This document shows, in pieces, positions 10,031-21,725 of a stretch of DNA of 64,000 nucleotides. This DNA is from Paralithodes platypus (Eukaryota; Arthropoda; Malacostraca; Decapoda; Lithodidae), in NCBI GenBank assembly GCA_032716605.1, contig CM064580.1:34789911-34853910 (forward strand), written 5' to 3'. The notes below the pieces were generated by a model, which worked only from the letters and a program-made list of their open reading frames with translations, ran no database searches and was not told where the DNA came from. Position 1 is the first letter of the stretch, and the number at the start of each line of letters is the position of its first letter. Position numbers and translations under genes: made by a program.

Positions 10031-11710
10031 TTGTGCTACATAAAAACTTCAATAGGAGAAATAACAGAAAATGATTTAGAAATGTGCAGTACATTAAATA
10101 GTCAGTTTCTTTCCGTTTTCACTAATGAAAATTTGGCACAGATTCCAGAAGTCAATATGGTATATAGTGATAGTATAGAAAATATGTTAAGTACAGTTAG
10201 TATAAGTAGAAATGATGTGCTTAAGGAAATTGACAGACTGAAACCTCAAAAATCGCCTGGTCCTGACGAGGTATATGCTAGAGTATTAAAAGAATGCAGA
10301 GATGAATTAAGTAGTCCATTAGCATTTATATTTAACAAGTCATTAGAAACAGGTTTAGTTCCAGAAGCTTGGAAGCTTGCAAATGTAGTTCCGATCTTCA
10401 AAAAAGGTGATAAATCGATAGCATCCAATTACCGTCCCATTAGTCTCACATCAATCATAGGAAAGTTGCTAGAGTCTATTATTGCTAGGAAAATTAGAAG
10501 CCACTTAGTAAAATTTAACTTAATAAATTCTTCTCAGCATGGATTCACTCAGGGACGTTCGTGCCTTACTAATTTGCTTAGCTTTTTCTCAGAGGTATAT
10601 GAAGCAGTAGATAGTGACAAGTCATATGATATTATATATTTAGATTTCAGTAAAGCTTTCGACAGAGTCCCTCATGAGAGATTGATGAGAAAGGTTGAGG
10701 CACATGGAATAGGAGGGTCGTTGTTGGGATGGATTAGGTCATGGCTAATTGGTAGGAAACAGAGAGTCAGCATAAATGGTACCAAGTCAGAGTGGGGAGC
10801 AGTCAAAAGTGGTGTCCCCCAGGGATCGGTATTAGGTCCCCTGTTGTTTCTTATATACATAAATGACCTAGATTTAGGTATAACTAGTAGGATAAGTAAA
10901 TTCGCAGACGATACTAAAATGGGGAGATCAATTGATTCAGATAGCGATATAGAGTGCCTCCAAAGGGATCTAGATACCTTACATGAATGGTCAGTAAATT
11001 GGCAGATGAAGTTTAACATTGACAAATGCAAGGTATTAAAGATAGGGAAGATGCAAACAAATGTTAAATATAAACTAGCTAATTTAGAATTAGAAAATTC
11101 AGACTGCGAGAAAGATCTAGGTGTGTTTGTTAGCAATGATTTGAAGCCTAGAAAACAGTGTATAAGCGTTCGTAATAAGGCAAACAGGATTCTCGGGTTC
11201 ATCTCTAGGAGTGTGAGTAACAGAACTGCTGATGTTATCTTAAAACTTTACTTGTCATTAGTGAGACCCCATATGGATTATGCTGTCCAATTTTGGTGTC
11301 CTTATTACAGAATGGACATAGATTCATTGGAGAGAATTCAGCGTAGAATGACAAAAATGATCCATAATATTAGAAATTTTCCGTATGAAGAAAGGTTGAA
11401 GAAATTAGGTTTACATTCGTTAGAGAGACGCAGAGTTAGAGGGGATATGATAGAGGTGTTCAAGTGGGTTAGTGGGATTAACAAAGGGGACATGACAAAT
11501 GTACTAAAGCTCAGTGATAGCGAAAGAACTCGTACCAATGGTTTCAAATTAGATAAATTTCGTTTCAGAAAAGATATAGGCAAATATTGGTTTGGTAACA
11601 GAGTTGTAGATGGGTGGAATAGGCTACCAAGTGATATAGTGGGATCAAGAACGATAGGGAGCTTTAAGAAAAAATTGGATAAGCATATGGACGAGAAGGG
11701 TTGGGTGTGA
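10031..11710 (+). CDS. CR1-like reverse transcriptase (5'-incomplete ORF2)
   Basis: 559 codons without interruption. RT motifs in order: LKPQKSPGPDEV (fingers), PIFKKGDKSIASNYRPISLTS, SSQHGFTQGRSCLTNLLSF, YLDFSKAFDRVPHERL, SGVPQGSVLGPLLFLIYINDL, KFADDTKMG (catalytic ADD), then KCKVLKIGK and the thumb region with SLVRPHMDYAVQFWCPYYR and RRVRGDMIEVFKWVSG. This would reverse-transcribe the element's own RNA at a nicked site. A full CR1 ORF2 also has an N-terminal apurinic-type endonuclease, absent here, and the frame opens with a non-ATG TTG, so it is 5'-truncated. The clean frame and apparent identity with two other copies mark a recently active subfamily. Confidence 0.92.
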   Translation: MCYIKTSIGEITENDLEMCSTLNSQFLSVFTNENLAQIPEVNMVYSDSIENMLSTVSISRNDVLKEIDRLKPQKSPGPDEVYARVLKECRDELSSPLAFIFNKSLETGLVPEAWKLANVVPIFKKGDKSIASNYRPISLTSIIGKLLESIIARKIRSHLVKFNLINSSQHGFTQGRSCLTNLLSFFSEVYEAVDSDKSYDIIYLDFSKAFDRVPHERLMRKVEAHGIGGSLLGWIRSWLIGRKQRVSINGTKSEWGAVKSGVPQGSVLGPLLFLIYINDLDLGITSRISKFADDTKMGRSIDSDSDIECLQRDLDTLHEWSVNWQMKFNIDKCKVLKIGKMQTNVKYKLANLELENSDCEKDLGVFVSNDLKPRKQCISVRNKANRILGFISRSVSNRTADVILKLYLSLVRPHMDYAVQFWCPYYRMDIDSLERIQRRMTKMIHNIRNFPYEERLKKLGLHSLERRRVRGDMIEVFKWVSGINKGDMTNVLKLSDSERTRTNGFKLDKFRFRKDIGKYWFGNRVVDGWNRLPSDIVGSRTIGSFKKKLDKHMDEKGWV

Positions 11711-11924
11711 AGGGGGATCAGCCGGGTTGGGCCAATCAGCGCTCTGCAGACCCCCGTAATCCTGCGTTAATCTCTAACCGGTTTGGTAAGATGATCCTCA
11801 GGGTATTAGAGTGTTGAGCCTATAATTGGGCTTTGTAATTGGGGTTGTGTGGGACAGGGATCTGCCTTGCTTAGGCCAATCGGCTTTCTGCAGACTCCCA
11901 TTTTCTTATGTTCTTATGTTCTTA
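10031..11924 (+). mobile_element. CR1-like non-LTR retrotransposon, longest copy
   Basis: The most complete CR1-like copy here: RT domain, about 200 bp of 3' UTR with AGGGATCTGCCTTGCTTAGG, and the TTCTTATG tandem tail. The 5' part (endonuclease) is missing. Three other copies of the same subfamily (6903, 40054, 42696 minus) and one solo 3' tail (27427) lie in the window. Confidence 0.92.
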
Positions 11925-11955
11925 TGTACATACTGGCCTATGTTTTTTTATCAGG

Positions 11956-11972
11956 TACCGTACCGTACGGTA
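11956..11972. other. Chained footprint-like motifs (CCG, CCG, CGG)
   Basis: TACCGTACCGTACGGTA: three TA-NNN-TA units sharing TA borders, with the third core in the opposite orientation. Simple slippage would repeat one core, so mixed orientation favours successive independent events at TA. Confidence 0.6.
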
Positions 11973-12134
11973 TATTACACCTAGTCCACTGCAGAACCGA
12001 TGTATCAGCTATAGCAGAGCTTCTCAACTGCTTCTTGTTTAATTACATTGTTAAGGGATTGAATTTCCGCCAGGTGAAAAAATAGGCTTTATAATTTTCG
12101 TTGAAAATTTCAGCTGTAAAAGTGGAAGGAACAA

Positions 12135-12944
12135 GCAGTCAACACGGTGGCACGTTACTATACTGCAGTCAACACGGTGGCACGTTACTGTACTGCAGTC
12201 AACACGGTGGCACGTTACTGTACTGCAGTCAACACGGTGGCACGTTACTGTACTGCAGTCAACACGGTGGCACGTTACTGTACTGCAGTCAACACGGTGG
12301 CACGTTACTGTACTGCAGTCAACACGGTGGCACGTTACTGTACTGCAGTCAACACGGTGGCACGTTACTGTACTGCAGTCAACACGGTGGCACGTTACTG
12401 TACTGCAGTCAACACGGTGGCACGTTACTGTACTGCAGTCAACACGGTGGCACGTTACTGTACTGCAGTCAACACGGTGGCACGTTACTGTACTGCAGTC
12501 AACACGGTGGCACGTTACTGTACTGCAGTCAACACGGTGGCACGTTACTGTACTGCAGTCAACACGGTGGCACGTTACTGTACTGCAGTCAACACGGTGG
12601 CACGTTACTGTACTGCAGTCAACACGGTGGCACGTTACTGTACTGCAGTCAACACGGTGGCACGTTACTGTACTGCAGTCAACACGGTGGCACGTTACTG
12701 TACTGCAGTCAACACGGTGGCACGTTACTGTACTGCAGTCAACACGGTGGCACGTTACTGTACTGCAGTCAACACGGTGGCACGTTACTGTACTGCAGTC
12801 AACACGGTGGCACGTTACTGTACTGCAGTCAACACGGTGGCACGTTACTGTACTGCAGTCAACACGGTGGCACGTTACTGTACTGCAGTCAACACGGTGG
12901 CACGTTACTGTACTGCAGTCAACACGGTGGCACGTTACTGTACT
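12135..12944 (+). repeat. 30-bp minisatellite, 27 units
   Basis: GCAGTCAACACGGTGGCACG plus TTACTGTACT repeated 27 times with essentially no variation; the first unit has ACTATACT in place of ACTGTACT. Because 30 is a multiple of 3 and the unit has no stop in two frames, it produces two long artefactual open frames (283 and 274 codons). Homogeneity implies recent expansion or gene-conversion-like turnover. Confidence 0.97.
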
Positions 12945-13016
12945 GCAGTTAACCTGAATTATTCAATATAGAGAACTGAGCGTGGGATGAACAGGCCAAT
13001 ATTTACCAGGCAGGTA

Positions 13017-13190
13017 TTAACGCCTTCTGTACCGGCGACGTCTTTACATTGTATTCTACCTACATTTAGACGATTTTATGAAGCTTAGGAAGGATATATG
13101 GTAGAGCTAAAAGAATAATTTGAGATAGTATGTGTCCTTATAATTGGTAGATATCCTTTATTAAGCAATACCCCTTTATATCCCATCGGA
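13017..13190 (+). mobile_element. TTAA MITE family C, left part
   Basis: TTAACGCCTTCTGTACCGGC followed by GACGTCTTTACA and a segment that aligns with 50685 and 19254. No matching right end found. Confidence 0.55.
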
Positions 13191-13985
13191 GGCAAATCCT
13201 AGGGTGACTTAAATCAATTATTGATAGCCGGATTAGGCTACCCTGAGAAAACTGAGAGGCTGAGCACTTGATGTCTAACCCCAGAAGAAAATGGATTAAA
13301 GTTGCTATTTAGCCTAGTTTGAGTAAAAGCATCACCAATAGTACGGTAAATTTAACTGCGCAGATACCTGAGGAAAGTTATATCACTGGCAGTATACTGT
13401 ATATAGCTTCATAGCTAGGACTCCATTTTTTTCTTAGTCCCCCCCCCCCCCATCCCGGTCTCAAACCCACACACATTACCAAGAACGGGTCCTTGCAGAT
13501 CCCCCAGTGATTGAAGACGAGCTAAAGCTTAACACATTAATATTTTATTATTACTGCCCAGACGCTATCCATTGTGAACAGCCTACGGTGACACAATTAC
13601 GAAATTATATTAAAGTCTAGCTATGGGTTTTTTGCAAGACATTAACGTCAATTACATAATTTTAAGATAGCAACCTAACTCTTAGACTTAGTTCAGAGAA
13701 GAGATTACTTACCGTATTTCTTTCTCGGTATAACCTACACAGAAAAAAGTTAATCAAATGTAATAATTGTGTAGGCTACCCCTGCGCCTGGATTGACCAG
13801 CTCAGGAGGCGTGATTGAGATATGCAACCCAGTTCTGAATATTTACTTAAATTACGCCAACACATATCTCAGTCACACTATCTTGACCTATCATAACTTA
13901 GTCTAAATTACTGCCAACTATTGCATATTTATATTTAAGTAACGAATCTTCATCAATATGGAATATCTCGGACCGGTAGCGTGGG
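13191..13985. other. Non-coding, nothing recognised
   Basis: No gene. Poly(C) tract at about 13440. Motifs TACGGTA (13342) and TACCGTA (13710). Confidence 0.5.
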
Positions 13986-14080
13986 CCTATGTATGGTGTA
14001 ATGGTTAGAGTGTTTAAAATCTGTATGGGCTAACCCAGGTTCGAATCCCGGTGGATCACATGTTTTTTTTTTTTTTAATT
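13986..14080 (+). mobile_element. tRNA-like SINE head
   Basis: TGGTGTAATGGTTAGAG resembles a Pol III A box. 35-40 bp later GGTTCGAATCCCGG is a good B box, followed by a T-run. The acceptor arms do not pair, so this is not a functional tRNA but a tRNA-derived repeat or pseudogene. Confidence 0.6.
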
Positions 14081-15267
14081 TCGTTGGGATGTGTTTGGTG
14101 TGTGGAGTGAAATTGATAAATTAGAATATTGAGAATCAACCATACGAAAGTGTTACCACAAGTAACATTGGTCATAAGTGGGTAGCCAAATATCAAACTG
14201 GAGAGAGGGTTCGGGTGTGACGGGGGCATTGCATAACCTGTAATTCAACTGCACGACAGGCAGGTGAAGTAAGATAACCACCCTCACTTAGGGCACTAGG
14301 GGACGAATGGTTAGACTAAGTAAATGGTACCAGTGTAACCTCCTTGTCATTTACTATTTAATACTGTACTGCATTTGCTTAGTTTACACAATAGCCTACT
14401 TTCTTATAATGTTGATAAAGAATCTAGCATTTACACAGTACTGGTAGCCTATAGCCTATGGCAAAAACTATATTGCTAAGTGACAGTAACTGTTGAGGCA
14501 CAAAACAGAAGTGCACTAATAGTTGACCTAACTCTCCTTCCTTAGTTACTCTAACACGAGGCAATAGAACCTAGCCTACTCACAGCGATTACCACACTAT
14601 TGAAGCTCACAGATTGAGCTTTAACCTAAGTAATTAGGTAGCCCAAGTATAGAATATTCCTTTCACTGAGGGCAACATACAGGTAGGTTGTATGTACAAA
14701 ATGGCCTATTCTGCGGGTGATGTACGGTACCCATGCGTTTTTGTATTACCGGATGAGTTGGTAGCATGGAGCATCTCCGCTTGATGCCAGACAATTCCAT
14801 AAGTTTCTAAGCTCCTCTCCCATACTAATATCAATCTGTTCCAAGTATCGGTTTTGAGAGGGTCTGTCTCCAAGCAAGAGATGCTTTAGAAGCTAAATTT
14901 CAAGAAAAAAATGGTCCACTTCTACACATATTTCTGACAGCTGTATACGAGGTACGAATGTGAGGTTCATTTAATGTTACAGGCCACAACTCTACTGTCT
15001 TCTAGGCAGGAAATCTGATAAAATATCAGTTTACTTTACGGAGTTATCACTAGTGGAAAATTAGGAGAGAGGGAGAGATTGTGTGTGACACTCACTACAG
15101 GGCCCCACTTCTAGCTGTAAACAGGAAACTCCCACTCAATATTTCCAATGCCACAAAGGCTATGAATAAATGAAGTAGATATCCATTAAGGAGAATTCAA
15201 TCTGAAATTTCAATTGGGACTGTACTTTCAATTCGTTCAGGGCTACGAATATGACAGTAGGGCGATA
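14081..15267. other. Non-coding, nothing recognised
   Basis: No supported gene. Rich in TAGCCTA-like heptamers (for example AATAGCCTACTTT at about 14390 and GTAGCCTATAGCCTATGG at about 14448). TACGGTA occurs at 14723. Confidence 0.5.
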
Positions 15268-15360
15268 AATATTACTGCCAAGAAGACAGTACAGTGGTAA
15301 AGCACTGTCGTTCTGTTTGGGGATCCCGAGTTTGATTCTCGGCAGTTGCAATAATTCCTC
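15268..15360 (+). mobile_element. tRNA-like repeat (possible SINE head)
   Basis: CAGTGGTAAAGCACTGTCGT and GAGTTTGATTCTCGGCAG are A-box- and B-box-like, spaced as in a tRNA. Cloverleaf pairing is poor; likely SINE or pseudogene. Confidence 0.45.
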
Positions 15361-15501
15361 ATATATTTACCATTCAAGGTATTTTTTGTCAAGTGGCTAG
15401 ATGTTAAGGACATTTGTAGATTATAATTATACGAAAATAATGCGTTCAATGGCATTTCTTTAATTTTATATATACTGTACAGTATAATTATAGGCTATAC
15501 A

Positions 15502-15676
<175 letters not shown>

Positions 15677-15679
15677 AGA

Positions 15680-16357
15680 GATTGAAAACCGGACATAGCA
15701 ACTAGCCAGTACCGGTAACCTTGGAATAAAGGCGACATACATTCTCTTAACTGCGTAGGCTAATGACTGCTTTACAAATGAAGGTGTAATTGGATAAACG
15801 CCTCCAGCGAACAAACTCCCCTCAACTGCCAACCACCGCCTTCAAGTGGTGGTGTATCAACGAATTATGGGGGAGGCCTGGCTAGAGGTCGTAAAGGCTG
15901 GGTTATGGAGGCTGTTGGAGAAAGGTGATGGGTGCTAGGCAAAATGGTGATGATAATGAGGAAGGTGGTGAAAGTAGTGGTGATGGTGAAATACTATAAT
16001 GATGGTTAAAAGAGGGAGGACGTGGTAGTCCAAAATAATTTTTGGTGCAAATGGTTAAAATTGTGAGGAAGTGGTGATGATGGTGGTAAAATGGTGAAGT
16101 GGTGGAGGTGGTGTTGATAATATATTATGGTAGTGTCTTATTGAAGGTGATTGGAGCGGTGTTGGTGACAGAGGTGTTGAAAAGTTACAACAATATTATG
16201 ATTAAGGTAAAAACTTGGAGATGGCGTTCGTAATTGATAAGGAGGAAACTTAACAAATTATAAGATATCAAAATAACCAAATATATACTGGTATGCCCGT
16301 CCACCATTAAGCAGTGAAGAGAAGTAAGAAGACAATGAATTAATGTGTTTGTGGTGG
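15680..16357. other. Non-coding, GGTGAT-rich
   Basis: TACCGGTA at 15710. 15890-16180 is GGTGATGGT-type low complexity. No gene. Confidence 0.55.
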
Positions 16358-16625
16358 AGAGATGAACGTTACCATAATGATGGTAGTAGTTGTATTTATG
16401 GGGTAAATTGGTGATAGTGTTAGTAGAGATGAAACTATAATGATGGTAGTAATTGTTGTATGTATGGGCTAAGTTGAAGATAGTGGTAGTAGAGATGAAA
16501 CTACAATGATGGTAGTAATTGTTGTACTTGTATGTATGGGCTAAATTGATGATAGTGGTAGTAGCGATGAAACTATAATGATGGTTGTAGTTGGAGTATC
16601 TGTGGGCTAAATATAATTGATGGTG
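16358..16625. repeat. Tandem repeat, about 64-bp unit, 4 copies
   Basis: Diverged units containing GATGAAACTATAATGATGGT and AGTAATTGTTGTA..TATGGGCTAAATTGA. The antisense 156-codon frame (H/Y/N-rich) is only a translation of this repeat. Confidence 0.8.
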
Positions 16626-16953
16626 GGATAGGCTAATTAACGTGAGAAGAAACAATGTGGGAGGTCCTCATCAGCCCTCTTGTGTGGAGTGCTTTTATTT
16701 ATGGCCTTCACCTTTATCTCTAGCTCTCTCTCTCACACACACATACCAATCTGTGTGTGCGTGTGTAAGGGAGGGAGGGAGGGAGAGAGAGAGATTTGAT
16801 TTTGCCCCGAGGGGCGAGTTTATTGAGCAGCGCCCCCCATCACTGAAACAACAGCATCGTCGTCTGGTTACATTCATATTTGTGTTTATAAGTCAGGTTG
16901 GCATTATTCAGATGTGTTATTATAGTTTCCTCATTTACTTGTCACATGGTCTG

Positions 16954-16956
<3 letters not shown>

Positions 16957-17000
<44 letters not shown>
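16957..17000 (+). repeat. Poly(A) tract
   Basis: About 44 A residues. It could be the 3' end of a decayed retroelement, but no coding remnant is recognisable upstream. Confidence 0.9.
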
Positions 17001-17005
<5 letters not shown>

Positions 17006-19185
17006 CAAGCTTGTAGTGACTGAATTATTAATTGACAGGTTGTAAATAATAGCACTATAGAACTAGTGCAATCATATGAGGAGACTATTCATATTTTCAT
17101 TACATCAATGGTTATTGAGATCATAGTTAGCTGAATACAATTATTACAAAAATAGGCAATGGTATAAATCAACATAATACATAATTTAATACAGGCGGAC
17201 ATAATCATGATCCGGTTCGTTGTGCACTGGGAGCTAAGGTGTCTTGAGATCGCCTCGTACCCATACACAACAAACGTATTATAGTCTGCATGGTTGGTAT
17301 CTAATTGAATATACTTAGTGGGTATTTCAAGAATGTCAGGGGGTAAGGAAATGTGATTTGTATATTAGAAGACTGTGATTAACGAGACGTGTAACATGTG
17401 GAGGGAGGTGGTAGAAAGAGAGGGATCTCGTTGGGTGTGGAAGTTTCGCTCCCAGGAATTTTCGTTCCTGTGGTATTTCAATAATAATAATAAAATAATA
17501 ATAATAAGGGGACAACCACTGGTAAGGCAATACATACTGCTCAAAGAGCCATTATTCTACTGTAACAACAGTATCGTGAGAGAGAGAGAGTCGACACTCC
17601 AATCTCTTTCTTCTACTTCATCTGTTTCTGCTTTCCTTTGTATCCTCAAGTGTTATTAGGTATTTCGCCTACAAGTACTTTCGTCCATAGCTTATTTTGA
17701 AGTAATTTAAGTTACGTTAATGTTAAGTTAAGCTAACATAAGGTTAACTTTAGTTAGGAGTAGATCAGGTTAGCTTAAAGTTAGACCCAAGAATGGGAAA
17801 ATCGACTACCAGTAGGATACGTGGGCGAAGTGAGTGGGCCAAAAAGACATGTGGGTGAAACGATCGCAAACTGTATTTCCTCGACTGTTCCATTGTACTA
17901 TCGACGAGTTCGCCTAGCCCGAGACTATGCCCAAAGTTGCAAGCATAATACACCCTTCAGTGCACTATCTACCAAGCTAAGATCTTTCTAATAACGACCT
18001 ACTCAATTAAGCGCGTCTATGGTATTGGAGGAGCTAATGAGAACAGCAAAGGTACGGTAAAGATTTCCGAGGGTCCTCCATAAACTGATCTGAACAGAAT
18101 AAAACAAAACTACAGAAAACAAGTGACATACCGTACTGTCAGAGTAAAACAATAATAGTACGGTACCGTATATCTTACAGATTACTAATACAATTATTTA
18201 TCAAGGTTATAAAGTTATAGACAAACTTTTAACACCTCCTGTACGCTAGGTACCCAATGCTGTACTCTCGCTCAAGACCAATAATATATTATTGGTCTTG
18301 CTTTCGCTTACCAGATGAGAAGGGCGGTGGCTGGGGTACGGGTCGGTATATGTAGAAAAAACTCCGCGAAAGTGACGTCTACTATTATTGCCCAGCATGG
18401 CGGGAACGAATGCACACAGGGAAAGTTGACAGGCGGGTTGCGCAGCCAGTGAGGCCACCAGAACAATAACAATCCCATATACCGGTACCATGTTCCTCCG
18501 AACCTTTTGTTATTGCCTTGTTATCTATAGCCTTCACGTTTTCTTCATATTCCTTTGTATGGATCTATTATCCTCACCTATTTATATACAGAATAACGTC
18601 CATTGTTTTGTCTCCACAGGTCTATTTTTGTTATATATGTTCCCAACTTGTTCCTCTAGCGATCTATTTTATATTTTATGTAGACAAAGTCCAACCTTAT
18701 TTTTGTTCCTGTTTTCCAAACTTGCTTCTGTAGCTTTCCTATGTTATTCGTATTCCTGTTCATATATATATTTTCAGCTCTCTCTATAGTTTTATAATAT
18801 TATTTACCATACCGTTACACTGTTTTCCTCTCATCCCCATTTGTCAACCTATCCCCAACGTAAAGACAGGGACTGGACTCTGATGTTTTTTGTTATGTTT
18901 TTTTATCCCCGCGGACATTTTTTTTTTTTTTTTTTTTTCCCTCCCCAAACCTCTGTGCAAGAATCAAACTGGTCGTGTCTTTTACTTAGCAGGGAACAAA
19001 GGAGGCGCGGGGCTCGCAGAGTATTGCTCTCTTGACCTTTCGCTACCTGGCCATCTTGGTACCGTACCCAAAAATTACAGAACATACCCAAATGCGTGAA
19101 AACCTATTTTTGCTGAACATACTTTGTATACAATATCACATTTGGTAAGGTGAGTTGGAGACAAAATTAGAGTAAAAAAACAAAA

Positions 19186-19216
<31 letters not shown>

Positions 19217-19253
19217 CTAATCAAACATAGAATTGCAGTACCGGTATATGCCA
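17001..19253. other. Non-coding, nothing recognised
   Basis: No supported gene. Contains a perfect 28-bp palindrome at 18273-18300, TACGGTACCGTA at 18159, and T-runs near 18920. Confidence 0.5.
18273..18300. repeat. Perfect 28-bp palindrome
   Basis: CAAGACCAATAATA followed immediately by its exact reverse complement TATTATTGGTCTTG. No spacer. Confidence 0.9.
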
Positions 19254-19490
19254 ATCTAACCGAGTATAATAACTTTTAAATATAATTCTAGCTATACTTA
19301 GACGAATTTGTGTAGTTTAAGAAGGATGTGTGATGGTAAAGAGGGTTAAGTAATATAGTTCGAAGCCTGTTAATTGATGAAAGCCCTTGTTAAACTACAA
19401 AGGAGTACAAAGTACAACTGAATGAAGTCATCTAGTAGTACCGTAGCTACAATAAAATTGAAAAGGCGTCGCCGGTACAGAAGGGGTTAA
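19254..19490 (+). mobile_element. TTAA MITE family C copy
   Basis: Right end GGCGTCGCCGGTACAGAAGG then GGTTAA is the inverted counterpart of the left end seen at 50685. The left end is decayed (CTAACCGAGT). Internal match TACTTAGACGAATTTGTGTAG. Confidence 0.65.
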
Positions 19491-21399
19491 GCATAGGTTA
19501 TGTTAAAATAGCCACGTTATATTTGTTTTGAAAAAAATGTGAATATTATGTACGGTACTGGGAAGGGAGGTGGTGAGGCAGCGAACAAATGCAGGGTTGA
19601 GGTCGCAGCCAAGATCAAACGAGTAGAAGTAGCAGTGGTGTTGATCAAGTGCGGATAACGCTAGGTAGTAGGGGGAGGGGTAGATATATAGTTATGACTT
19701 TCCTTCATTACTTTAAGTTTCACCATCATTAAAGCCAGAAACATGCTCAAATTTCAAGTCTTAGCTCCAAAAGTTCTACTTGGGTTATCACTTTAAATAA
19801 TTGCAAAGTTCATATGAAAGTTCAGATAAGTTGGGGAGTACCGTAGCTAGCTTTGTTTATATTTGTTCTATAATAGAGAATAATATACCGGTAGCTTAAG
19901 TTGGGCAGGTGAGACAGGATTTTTAAGCGTGACTGTAGAATAGATGAAAAGGGTATCGGCTGGTGTTGAGGGTCGGGTTGAGGGTACGGACACTGGCAAG
20001 AGGTTGGGAGTGGTTGAAATGGACTGTAAGGAGGATAACCTCTGCGGGCACCCTCATCAACTCAACTCGACTGAGGAGAGATTTCCAAGGCCCTTTGAAG
20101 AAGAAAGAAAAGAAACGAAAATATGGTTTGGGCAGAAAGGAAGGATTCAGAGTCGAAGATATAGCTAAATTCAAGGTGGAAGAGGAACAACATATACCAG
20201 TAAATGAAGCTGCATCAATATACAGAAGGTTCATTAACCCCTTCAGTGTGGAAAGTAATTATATTTATGCTTTGGTTAATATTAGATGATTTTATTCACC
20301 TTAAGGTGGACCTCTAGGTATCGATAGGGTACAAACTACCAGTACGGTATCTCAATTATCCCTCCGACTCCCACAGGCCCTTGATAATAATTAAATGGTT
20401 TGATGAAATCCAAAGTAAAAGGAAGGCAGGAGTCATTGTACGGAGGTGAACCTTATCAGGACAAAGGGTATTTAGTAGAGGTGCAATACAGTTTGACAAG
20501 GGCCAGGAGGTGGTCTGCGAATGATCAGAAGGGAATGGTCCGAGAGGTCACAGGGGGAAGATGAACGTTGAAAGGTGCTGGGAGGAACATAAAAGGGTAA
20601 AATAGTGGCAGGTAGGGCAGTTAAGAAGATAATGTAAAGAAAAGAAATACTTAAAAGACAAGGAAGAATAAGGTTGACAATCTTGAGCATGGGGAAGGGA
20701 ATGCCTCTCCCCTTCTGTATTTTGTGTTCAGTATGGAAAATGAGAGTGGACATCATCCAATGTTGATAATCGTGGTTCTTATGCCTGATAGCAAATGAGT
20801 ACCCGGTACCGTTTTCGTGGTTCTTAGGCCTGATAACAAATGAGTACCCGGTACCGTTAAGAGTTTGAAAATGTACCGGTAAATGCTGACTTGAACAAGG
20901 ACAACTTCGGTATGAAACATGATGGAAAAAAAATCGCAATAGTTTAAGTCAGAATAGGTATTAGAGTGAGTGGAAACTAAGGGGAAAGTACAAGCAAAGA
21001 GACTCAAAATACGGTAGTATAATAACAATAGTTTGATGCGCATCAGAAAAGAGGGAAGAGAGTATAGTGTAAAGGAGAGATTAGTGAATGCTGAGAGAAG
21101 ATCAACAAATTAATAAGTCAATTTTATGGAGCAAACACAGTTATCAATGAGATACAAAGGAAAGTAAGCCACAACAGATCTACTGATCCTTACGAAGCTT
21201 GTATCTAAACTAACTAAAATATTTTGTAGGAGAGAAGAGATGGCTTAGAAAGGACGGGATATATTTATTCCATGCATAATGGAAAAAATTACATGGTACT
21301 TGACAGAAAAATAAGAAAATTGAACTATCTCACTACATCTATTCTAACAAGTAAGGTAATGTGGGCATGTCCTGTTAATCATCTGTAAACGCAATCAGT
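19491..21399. other. Non-coding, nothing recognised
   Basis: No supported gene. 20234-20430 starts TTAACCCCTTCAGTGTGG and may be a decayed family-C copy. A roughly 40-bp tandem duplication at about 20770-20862 carries GAGTACCCGGTACCGTT twice. Confidence 0.5.
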
Positions 21400-21725
21400 C
21401 GGGGGTTAATGGCGATATATTTGTTCTAAGTGATTATTGAAGGCATCAACAATGCTGCAGTCTATGATATTGTTAGGCAGGCCATTCTATAACTTTACTA
21501 CTCGGTTGAAAAACAAATGTTGTGCTTCATGGGAGTGAAAGGGCTTACGGATGATTGTACAGCCATTCCTTTAAGTGTAAGCGTAATTTGAATAATCAAA
21601 TTTGAAATACCGGCATTTGTTTGCATCCATGTTAAAGTTAGAGGCCTTCTTATCAAGATGAATCTAGAGCTTGAACGAAATTAAGACGGTTTGCAATAAA
21701 ACACATTTTACAGATAATTATAGAT
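21400..21725 (-). pseudogene. CR1-like RT C-terminal fragment, decayed
   Basis: On the minus strand the frame reads RKPFHSHEAQHLFFNRVVKL, a stop, then NGLPNNIIDCSIVDAFNNHL, the typical end of a CR1-like ORF2. Upstream NMDANK...YFKFDYSN is interrupted by six in-frame bases around TGCCGGTA, one substitution away from the TACCGGTA motif. Dead remnant, about 110 codons. Confidence 0.7.

Noticed and set aside
10672..11202. 176-codon antisense frame in the CR1 copy (also seen at 6899, 40270 and 43036)
   Set aside because: Shadow of the reverse transcriptase; recurs only because the CR1 copies are repeated.
12135..12944. CRISPR-like regular array
   Set aside because: Units are contiguous and identical with no variable spacers, and the DNA is eukaryotic.
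12101..12971. Two long open frames (283 and 274 codons) of perfect repeats
   Set aside because: They are translations of a 30-bp minisatellite; no signal or domain outside it.
13986..14060. Functional tRNA gene
   Set aside because: Good B box but the acceptor stem does not pair; called tRNA-like repeat.
18246..18491. 81-codon minus-strand frame with a signal-like start MVPVYGIVIVLVASL
   Set aside because: No recognisable mature domain, overlaps a perfect palindrome, starts inside a TACCGGTACC motif; probably chance.
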